A stretch of 64,000 bases of DNA from Odontocerum albicorne (lineage: Eukaryota; Arthropoda; Insecta; Trichoptera; Odontoceridae), in assembly GCA_949825065.1 (NCBI GenBank), contig OX463859.1, positions 7,478,217 to 7,542,216 on the forward strand, written 5' to 3'. The notes below the pieces were generated by a model. The model worked only from the letters and a program-made list of their open reading frames with translations, was not told where the DNA came from and did not search any database. Below, one piece after another: positions 56,181 through 64,000 of the stretch. The translations under genes were made by a program, and so were the position numbers. Numbering within the stretch: position 1 is the stretch's first letter; each line of letters starts with the position of its first letter.

Positions 56181-56814
56181 CACCCTTAAGTAAAATGTTT
56201 CAGAAAGACGAAACCTTTTGCATTCTTTGATTTTTCATGCCTTTTTTTCCTATGCCTTTATTTATTTCTATTTTTTTTTGTGACTTATCTAAAACTTTAA
56301 CTTAACTACCTTTGAAATTATAATTTGTCCCTGTTATGTGGTGAGTAAACTGTAAAAATATTATTAAATAGACAACGCAATTTTTTTTGTATTCCAAAGC
56401 CAATATTTCTTAGTATCATTCCAATATATGTACTTTCACAAGTACATTATGTTTCATATACGCCGCTATTATGTAATTAATCTCCCTTATCTTTGGCGTT
56501 GAAAATTCATATACTCGTAATTCAAATACTTTATTGTATTCATTGAAAAAGTCATAAGACTGAAACAGCCTGAAAGCCTGTAATATGATATTTCATTCTA
56601 TTGATCTGATTCACTCAAAAAAGTAGACACACAACCCTGATGTGGTTTTATTTCTAGTTGTCTAACGAGAACAGTGGCGTAGACTCTTAGTACTCAAAAG
56701 CAAATTCAATATTTATTTCAATAAATGCATTCTTATTATGTTTGGCATATTTTCACAAGAGTTTTACAAAGTAACTTTAGTTAATAAATAAATATAGGTT
56801 TATTGAAAGTAATA
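56181..56814. other. No gene; AT-rich
   Basis: Nothing recognised. Confidence 0.4.
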
Positions 56815-57240
56815 TTGTATGTATATTCTGAAATCGTACATATATCCAATATCTAATATTCATTCTGAAATCACATATACTCGTATATCCAATATCTAAT
56901 ATTCATTCTGAAATCACACATACATCCAATATCTAATATTCATTCTGGAATCGCACATATATTCAATATCTAATATTCATTCTGAAATCGCACATATATC
57001 CAATATTGAATATTCATTCTCAAATCGCACATATATCCAATATTTAATATTCATTCTGAAATTGCACATATATCCAATATCTAATATTCATTCAGAAATC
57101 GCACATATATCCAATATATAATATACATTCTGAAATCGCACATATATCCAATATCTAATATTCATTCTGAAATCGCACATACATACAATATCTAACATTC
57201 ATTCTGAAATCGCACATATATCCAATATCTAATATTCATA
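56815..57240. repeat. 37-bp minisatellite, about 11.5 units
   Basis: Unit ACATATATCCAATATCTAAT, ATTCATTCTGAAATCGC, with scattered substitutions; one unit contains TACTCGTA. Confidence 0.95.
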
Positions 57241-57244
57241 CAGA

Positions 57245-57440
57245 GCAATTGGAGAGGGTTGCAGAGAAAATTCGTGGGTCATCTAGTCTTTCGAAAGATC
57301 ACACCATTGACTTGGTATGAAGAAGTATACTATGTGCTCCGAGTTGAAACTTTGTCACATCATCGTATGATTACTGACCAATTTTCGTTCTACAAAATTG
57401 TTCGTGTATTTATTGATTATCTTTACATTTAAGTACAATG
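57245..57440 (+). pseudogene. LINE ORF2 C-terminal fragment (jockey/CR1-like)
   Basis: Reads NWRGLQRKFVGHLVFRKITP, LTWYEEVYYVLRVETLSHHR and MITDQFSFYKIVRVFIDYL without a stop. It matches the (L)xxxQRKFLxxLxxR...Y...LxLxSLxxRRxxxDxxFLYKIxxxxID block that closes many LINE reverse transcriptases. It abuts the 37-bp array. Confidence 0.7.
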
Positions 57441-57600
57441 AAACTTTCATAGTCTAATAATAAAAATAACACGACAGTTAACTTTATTGTATTTTTGAAG
57501 ATATAAATAAATATGGGTTTATTGATAGCAACATTGTATGTACATACATTTCAAAATCGCACATACGAATATATCTCAAGATAAATAGTAGAAAAATACA
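57441..57600. other. AT-rich spacer
   Basis: Nothing recognised. The base composition changes beyond about 57600. Confidence 0.35.
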
Positions 57601-58296
57601 TTTAAGAGGGAAGCCATCAAAAGGTCTGGGTTCGTCTCATTACCTCCCCCCGGCTGAGATACACCCTACCAATATAGGGTGAGCCCACCCGCGAAGACAT
57701 GAGACGTTTTTCAGCCCACACCCTTGTACATACGAGTATGTAAACTAAGAAAAAAAAATGGCAGAAAAAAATTATAAAGAAAACTTTCAGGGAAAAAAAT
57801 AGCTAAAATAAATAGCAGATAAAATCTAATTCAAATATAATCACAAATGAAAAATGATGTTCATACAAACAAACCAATTTAAAAATTAACCTCTAAACGA
57901 GTATAGCCGTATGGCGTACGGCGAGTGAATTTTTACCTCAAGAGAGTATTGTCACAACTCTTTCCTATTTAAAACAATATTAGGTTGTACACAAAAAAAA
58001 TACATATATTAGTTATAAAACATTACCAACATATGAGGTGTGACATATTCCGGGCAGCTCCGCCGGCTTCTTATGAGACAAGAACTCTTTAGATCTCTGG
58101 GGTTTGTTGGGTTCCCTTAACTCTGAATAACTCTCTCTCACTTACAGCAGGACAAGGCGACTCAATTTAAACAAGTATAATTTGGAATGAAACAGTTTAT
58201 TATATTGTAAAAAAAAGAAAAAAGAAAAAAAAATAATATATAAAAAAAACTTGACGAAATGTCAAGAAAAAAAAGTTTAAAATTGGCAAGAAAGAA
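57601..58296. other. Left flank of the hairpin-rich block
   Basis: Perfect inverted repeats CACCCTA/TAGGGTG (57662-57681) and GCCGTA/TACGGC (57906-57922), a C-run near 57650, and AT-rich stretches. No protein. Confidence 0.5.
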
Positions 58297-58808
58297 TGTG
58301 TTGTATTTATCAAGGGAGATTTCAATAACAATTTGAAATTACTTTACTCGGTGGGTTTTTAGCGTGGCGACGAATATCCACATTAAAATGGAAGGAATAA
58401 TATTCACCCGTAATTAAGATGGCGTCCTGGACTTCTGTGATATATGAGGAAGAGCAGCGTCGGACCTACGTCCAAACCTCACCACGTTCCGAACGGAATA
58501 GGAGGAGCCTGCGAGCGCCTGCTTCCCCTTGGCAAGGAAATACGAAAAAACAGTGGTGCCAACCTTGACCAAAATCGTACGTGACAATGTTGTCATTGAA
58601 TAAAAATGTACCTGACTGCAAGGGTAGGTACCCTTACTTTATTGTCTTTAGTATTTTAAAATATTCAAGTATTTCATAATATTTTAATCTTCCTGTTTTC
58701 AAGGCAAGCACATGGTCTCGACACCACAAGTTTCATAAATTATGATATGTCGCGAATTAACAATTTCGAGGACGTGAAGTATGCAATTTAACAAATATAG
58801 TCCTAACA
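58297..58808 (-). mobile_element. Putative LTR, about 510 bp, minus strand
   Basis: On the minus strand, TGTTAGGACTATATTTG (from 58808) is directly preceded by the purine-rich TTAGGGTGGGG, which resembles a polypurine tract. The segment contains AATAAA in ACAATAAAGTAAGGG and ends ...AATACAACACA near 58297, giving TG...CA termini. No second LTR, primer-binding site or gag/pol is visible in the window, so this is weak. AAGGGTA/TACCCTT (58620-58635) is an internal perfect hairpin. Confidence 0.3.
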
Positions 58809-59145
58809 CCCCACCCTAAGTTATTGAAAGAACAAAAAAAAAACAAACAAAAAAAAAAATTATCCTCCGTATATCACAGACGCATCAGTCCGAGGGATGT
58901 TTCTAAGGAGCGAGGGGTGTATGTACCCCTCACCGGATACGGTTTCGTGGCCGATTTATCTCTAGTCAGCATTTGCCATAGGTGTAGTCTTAATTGGTGT
59001 AAGACCGACCACGAGGAAGGAAACCACGTAAAACCTTTCCTTGACTAGGCTCCTAAACAATTTAACTTCAACACATAGCCGGTTACACAGGAGCGGGAAA
59101 CAATCCTTCCCAACTCCTTACACATAAAAAAAAAAAAAACAATAC
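58809..59145. other. Hairpin-rich block, no gene
   Basis: Contains a perfect GAGGGGT/ACCCCTC hairpin (58912-58931). The 74-codon frame at 58824-59048 has a Lys-rich start made by poly(A) and no domain. Confidence 0.45.
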
Positions 59146-59235
59146 ACAATGGTACAAGATTACAGGAATTGATACAAAACAAAACAATGCACAATGGTAC
59201 AAGATTACAGGAAATTGATACAATATTAATAAAAT
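59146..59235. repeat. 45-bp tandem repeat, 2 copies
   Basis: ACAATGGTACAAGATTACAG GAA occurs at 59146 and 59191, exactly 45 bp apart. Confidence 0.88.
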
Positions 59236-59491
59236 CAAATCACACAAAAAAGAAATTAAAATAATACTATACAATCGGGTAATATAATTATTAAAATATT
59301 AAACTGCAAGGTCAACTAACAATCAAATGTTGACCAAGAGGGAAACAAATCAGTTAAGCCATTCTCTCATTACAATATTCTGAGAAATGGACACAGCTTA
59401 ACCAAAATAATAAAACAAATCTGCAGTCTTCTCCCAAAGGCTGACTTTAGTGGGTTCACTGTAGGTCACGGGCCAACCTATGAACCAGCTG
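59236..59491. other. No feature recognised
   Basis: A/C-rich spacer. Confidence 0.35.
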
Positions 59492-59626
59492 ATCTTCAAA
59501 GGTGATTCCTGAAATTCTCTCCTTTCAATGTGGATTATCTTCAAAGGTGATTCCTGAAATTCTCTCCTTTCAATGTGGATTATCTTCAAAGGTGATTCCT
59601 GAAATTCTCTCCTTTCAATGTGGATT
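59492..59626. repeat. 45-bp tandem repeat, 3 copies
   Basis: ATCTTCAAAGGTGATTCCTG followed by AAATTCTCTCCTTTCAATGT GGAT starts at 59492, 59537 and 59582. The length divides by three, which makes 15-residue repeats (VIPEILSFQCGLSSK) in a 175-codon open frame at 59502-60029. I see no coding evidence beyond the frame. Confidence 0.95.
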
Positions 59627-59917
59627 TCGTCCAACCAACCACCCATATGGCTCAACACAAAATTACAATCCCACTTCCCTTGATACACCAAAGACAACAC
59701 TTTACAACACAATCCTTTCCTCGCCCTTCCCTATACTGCACAGTCGGGAACCGATAAATTTTAAAGCGGCCCCATATCACGGGCGCTTCTCACAATACGA
59801 CCGCCCCTGGCACACAGCACAAGACGGTCCAAACTTCCGGCCACTTCCGGGCGAAATGACAACAACAAAGATAACAATAAATTTCGCAATTGCCAATATT
59901 CATCATTTACAATTCTC
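59627..59917. other. C-rich, no gene recognised
   Basis: A/C-rich sequence inside the same open frame; no domain. Confidence 0.35.
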
Positions 59918-60117
59918 AAGAGGTTCACACAGAACCTTATACGTTAAATTACAAATATCCTATGGTTCACACAGAACCATTTTCGAGGACTTGTATCTCC
60001 TTAAGTTCAGACAGAACTTTATACATTGAATAACAAATATCCTATAGTTCACACATAACCATTTTCGAGGACTTATATCTCCTTAAGTTCACACAGAACT
60101 TTACACATAACTTGGGT
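59918..60117. repeat. 82-bp tandem repeat, about 2.5 units, carrying paired hairpins
   Basis: ACAAATATCCTAT at 59951 and 60033 marks the period. Each unit holds two hairpins with loop ACACA: AGGTTC/GAACCT (59921-59937), ATGGTTC/GAACCAT (59962-59980), AAGTTC/GAACTT (60003-60019, loop AGACA; 60085-60101). One copy near 60045-60062 has lost pairing. Confidence 0.9.
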
Positions 60118-60780
60118 TTCCTCAGACTCCAAGGTCTGGACAACCGTTGCAGTAACAATTCACCACCACACAGAATGGTAACTGTATAAATGGAGCCTTA
60201 GTTCCCTTTAAAAAAAAAATACAAAACATAATACAAAATTGGCGAGTAGCCCCGGTTGAAAGCAGGACGCGTCTACGGACCCCCAGAACAGAGCCAAGAA
60301 TCACGTGATACCACATACACAACTTTGGTCATCTAGGATCCGAGCGACAGACACGCGACCCTCACGAACCGAAGTTACCCTAGCCCGAAACATGAGCATG
60401 ACAGAACACATCTGTAATCGCAATCGCTAATGTGGGTTCATGAGGCCCGTGATGGAGATACACAGCAATCCATCCCAGATGTATTCTCAGGCCATCTTCA
60501 AAACCTTTATCGGTTGGGAGGCTAGCTTCCCCCAACCCGGACTCTTAAGGCTGCCCAGGGCCTCTCGGTGATTCACACCGAGCCAAAGTAAGGAGACAAT
60601 GATAAACAACAAAAACTGGGAATTCAATTTACCGAGCGAGACCCACCATACGTCCGACCACAAGGGCACGGGTTCGTTTCGAGATTTCACTATCCAAGAA
60701 ACGCAGCCCCCAGTCATAACGCATGCTGCCAACGCTACAGCAACCAGAGCTCTTATCCCAAAACTCAAACAGAGCAAACA
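60118..60780. other. Hairpin-rich block, no gene
   Basis: Perfect inverted repeats GGTTGGG/CCCAACC (60512-60537, nearly all of the sequence between also pairs) and CTCGGTG/CACCGAG (60564-60582). Open frames on both strands at 60487-60862 have no recognised domain. Confidence 0.5.
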
Positions 60781-60960
60781 ATACAATGGTAATCATCGTA
60801 ACAGTTACATAAAATCAGTACAAGTTCAAAACAGAACAAAAATACAACGGCAATTACCGTAACAGTTACATAAAATCAGTACAAGTTCAAAACAGAACAA
60901 AAATACAACGGCAATTACCGTAACAGTTACATAAATTCTGTCAAAGTTCATTCGAGAACG
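60781..60960. repeat. 60-bp tandem repeat, 3 copies with hairpin arms
   Basis: Units of 60 bp begin ATACAA. Each has GTAACAGTTAC (a perfect small palindrome) and GTTC...GAAC. In unit 3 the loop between GTTC and GAAC differs completely (ATTCGA instead of AAAACA) while the arms are kept. Confidence 0.92.
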
Positions 60961-62504
60961 CACCATACTCTTATCCTTATTCCTCCCAGCAGCACCACTA
61001 CAACCTCCACATTTCCCATAAACCTTTCATTGCGCTGCCTCACAGACTAACTTGCGACCCCGTACTCGGTGAGTGCTTTGACAGAACAAATTATTTTATA
61101 ACATTATACACAACAACAACAAAAAAAATAATTAATTTTTATTACAAAGTATATACTCCACACTCAACAGGAGTCAATTCGTCAACTAGATGACTTACTT
61201 CAATACTATAGCCCTTAAACACCGTGGAATGCTACACTTCCCCAACAAGAAAATCCGAACACATCAACGGCTATTATCATCATGGAACCCCGTCCAAAAA
61301 CTAACATTTACTGCGTGCAACTATCCGAAACGGATATTCCACTGTACCATCTGTACAATCTTTTCCAAAATTCAACTCGGTGGAAAGCAACACCTACTCC
61401 ATAGCACTACTGAACAATTCTACTGCTATTAAACTTGCGGACCACCGTCCAGCGATAGCATTTGCGCAAAGCAATTATCCACGATGGATACTCTACTGAA
61501 TCCTCAGTACAATCTTTGGAACGCTACTCTCGGGGGAAGGGTACACCCCTCCGTCAAGAAGTTCGGAATACCTCACGAATTCTTACCAGATAAGACAACA
61601 ATTAGGAAGACAATCCTACCCCAATACGAAATTCGGAACACTTCCAAGAATTTCTTCACTTAATGCCCTAACTTCTGCAGCCAATAATTCCGATAGGGAA
61701 TCTAATGAGAAGGTAACAATTACCACTAAACAAACCACAACAGCTGTTAGGTAACCCAATACCTAAGCCCGCATTACACAAGAGCAATTTGATCCTGAAT
61801 GTAATACGTGTACCTTCTACAAACGGTACTAATCACCTATGTATTACATGAATTCTTACTTCAGAAGGACCTAAGTCCTTCGTTGAGATACATATAATCC
61901 TACTCTAGGCTCTCAGCATTCCGCCACTCGTGGTCCAGGCTTAGGTTCATTGAACGCCAGGTATTCTTTGGTGAAGTCACCGGGTTGAATACCAGCCCAT
62001 ACATAAAACATATGGAAATGAATCCATACGAGATTGCCCACGGCCAGCTCACTTATTCATTCACCCTTGTGCAATCATAAATTCGCACCGGTGACGTCAC
62101 ATGACATACTAAACTGTCATTCTCCAAGGAATCCGACAGTGTACACCCTCAAGGTATATAACAAAATATTTAATTTAATTATTTTAAGAACCATTTTCCT
62201 AACCATGAATGACTCCCAATTAGGCGCTGACGAACCCATCACTGCACTGTCAACTATCAGCTTATCTATAATCCACCCGGGCACAGAAGCTGTGCTCAGG
62301 ACCGGACCCATATCATATGTTCGCGTCCTTATCGTGTGACGACGGACTCACCGCATAAGGTCTATTCTAAGCTATACTGTATTCAATAGTCAATCTATAT
62401 AGTATATGCAACTACTAAACTTCAATCGTTTTCTAATAAGAGAATAACCCCGGTATTCCTTCCTTCTTACAAGACAAGAATGGTAAATCAAATAATTTGA
62501 CTCT
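60961..62504. other. C-rich hairpin-rich sequence, no gene
   Basis: Perfect inverted repeats: TATCCG/CGGATA (61322-61336), TGTAC/GTACA (61343-61357), ATTCC/GGAAT (61687-61701), GGTAA/TTACC (61712-61724), TTAGGTA/TACCTAA (61747-61766), ATGTAATAC/GTATTACAT with GTACC/GGTAC nested inside (61799-61849), GAAGGAC/GTCCTTC (61864-61881), GCACAG/CTGTGC (62281-62295). The open frames at 61190-61432 and 62034-62339 show no domain. Confidence 0.6.
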
Positions 62505-63370
62505 AGGTCACGCTTTCCAGTTCCAACCGAGTTCCAAACTGAGTTCCCAACTCCGTTTCTGGTAAAACGACCAGAATTTTATAATCTCCAGCTATCACCT
62601 GGCCACGCTTTCCAGTCTACAATGAGAGAATACACTATCAACTTTCCTGTTACTACAACCACAAAGAGGCTATACTCGCACTCTGGTTACCTAGCCACGC
62701 TCTTTAGTTCTACGGAGCGAGTAGTCATCTAACGCTCTGTTTATTAAGACAATAGAGGGCTCTATGCACAATTATTGGTCACCCGACCACGATCTTTAGC
62801 TTAAAGAGTGAATACTCTTCTAACGCTCTCTTCATTAAGACAGAGTTCTCTACTTAATCACTGGTCACCCGACCACGCTCTCTAGTTTCTAAAGAGAGAA
62901 TACTCAAATAACTCTCTCGTTATTACAACGACAACGGATGCTACACTCGACCTCATGTCACTTGACCACGTTCTCTAATTTCAAAAGCGACAACAAACTA
63001 ACTCTCTCGTTTTTACAACGACAAAAGAGTGCTATAATCGACAAAAGAGTGCTATAATCGGCTTCTTGTCGCCTGGCCACGTTCTCTAACTTCAAAAGAG
63101 ATAACACAACTACGATTTCTTTGTTACGCCGACAAAGAGTTCCATTCTTATGTAGTGGTCTCCTGACCACGCTCTCTAGTTTCTAATGAAAGAATACTCA
63201 ACTACGATTTCCTATCACGACGAGAAACAGTTCTTTACTCAAATACCGGTCACTTGACCACGCTCTTTTTATATGCTTTGACTACGAGAATCCGGACTAA
63301 TTCTCTCCTGACTTTTATGACATGGAATGGTATACTCTACTACCGATCACCTGGCCACGCTCTTACGTAA
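62505..63370. repeat. Diverged tandem repeat of about 90 bp, 10 units
   Basis: A core close to GGTCACCTGACCACGCTCTC recurs with CCACG (CACG in the first) at about 62509, 62602, 62696, 62787, 62873, 62966, 63077, 63167, 63257 and 63354 (spacing 86-111). Between cores are GAGAATACTCAACTA-like and CTCTCGTTATTACAACGACA-like blocks able to form hairpins. No ORF spans it. Confidence 0.85.
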
Positions 63371-63820
63371 AAGGAAGCGAGGCGAGATCTTTTATCTTCC
63401 TTAATTATTAGCTCGAAAACTGAGCAGAGTTTTCACAAATCCTCAACTAATCACGACTGGAAACAGACAATCTCTGCGCCATCTTTATGCTTTCACTTCT
63501 TACACCCGCGATAATTCGTTATCTGACAAGGGTGGCTCTAAAGAATGATTTTAAATTCTCTATTCTTGGAATATAATCTGTAAGGGACTCAACTGTTTCT
63601 ATACATAAGCCTGTCTAGTCTGCACTTTATCCTAAAGTCTTCCGACCCATACCCTTCTAGGAAAACCCTATAGACTACCTGGCAATCACTACCTTTTTAA
63701 CCTTAATTCTGAGAAGGTTAATGTTGCATCTCACAGGAACTATGGCTAGTTGAAGGAAGTCTATTTACTTCTAATTCAAGGATAAACAAGCCATCTTCTT
63801 TGTACCCAATGCACCGACAC
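63371..63820. other. No feature recognised
   Basis: Less clearly repeated continuation of the same composition; no ORF. Confidence 0.4.
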
Positions 63821-64000
63821 AAAACAAAGGAATCTATTCAAAACGAAATTCTTTTCGAATTTCGAAACCAACCGTGTTATCCAGATGCACTGACAGAAAC
63901 AAAGGAATTATCCTAAAACCATATTCCTACCGAAACCCATAAACCACTTTGTTAACAATCGTATTGATACAAAAACACAAAGGAATCTAACCAACCGAAA
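63821..64000. repeat. About 76-bp repeat, 2.5 units, running off the window
   Basis: CAAAGGAAT recurs at 63825, 63900 and 63978, with a GACAGAAA/GATACAAA lead and a GAAACCAACC/GAAACCCATAAACC follow. A perfect CGAAATTC/GAATTTCG hairpin is at 63844-63864. Confidence 0.65.

Noticed and set aside
58790..58830. Telomeric TTAGG repeat
   Set aside because: Only two separated TTAGG words on the minus strand; no tandem array.
59502..60029. 175-residue ORF with three 15-residue repeats
   Set aside because: The repeats arise because a 45-bp DNA repeat divides by three; the rest has no domain and overlaps hairpin repeats whose structure, not frame, is conserved.

Overview
This is a eukaryotic, AT-rich (roughly 70% by eye), intron-like window that most resembles a large arthropod, probably insect, genome. 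The only recognisable host gene is on the + strand. Two spliced exons (18930-19118 and 32820-33183) encode the end of intracellular loop 3, TM6, TM7 and the C-terminus of a beta-type octopamine receptor, a Gs-coupled biogenic-amine GPCR. They are separated by a 13.7 kb intron whose phases match exactly, so the codon for the Trp closing the CWLPFFLW motif is split between them. TM1-TM5 are not seen and presumably lie upstream of the window. The abundant RTE-, jockey- and CR1/L2-like LINE debris and the IS630/Tc1/mariner remnants fit an insect, possibly a lepidopteran, but the order cannot be fixed from sequence alone.

Almost everything else is mobile DNA and repeats. From 1 to 18.9 kb there are a mariner helix-turn-helix fragment, LINE 3' ends on both strands, a 20-bp minisatellite, tRNA-derived SINEs, a long inverted-repeat element around an old reverse transcriptase, a jockey-clade LINE end, a 50-bp minisatellite, a small CpG-rich island and a polypyrimidine tract just before the TM6 exon. 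The 19.1-32.8 kb intron holds foldback elements, a nested mariner, a 577-bp mariner with both terminal repeats, Penelope-like foldback repeats with a hammerhead-like motif, a perfect 20-bp hairpin, and fragments of several LINE families. From 33.2 to 57.4 kb there are two palindromic MITEs, SINEs, a hAT relic with terminal repeats and an hATC-domain remnant, more LINE ends (one family with a C-terminal zinc finger), a SETMAR-type mariner relic, a 2.2 kb array of a 64-bp satellite and a 37-bp minisatellite array.

The last 6.4 kb (about 57.6-64.0 kb) looks different. It is richer in C, poor in G on the + strand, has no convincing ORF, and is made largely of short diverged tandem repeats packed with perfect inverted repeats. 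One set of hairpins keeps its pairing while its stem sequence changes. A possible minus-strand LTR lies at its left side. This block is the best candidate for something undescribed. A second genome-scale oddity is a dispersed octamer, TACGAGTA/TACTCGTA, found 22 times by hand against about two expected.

The receptor exons are the only sequence here that looks under protein-coding selection. The transposons are all broken: three of the four mariner-type C-termini have lost the third catalytic Asp, and every LINE is 5'-truncated or interrupted by stops. All boundaries of decayed elements are approximate.
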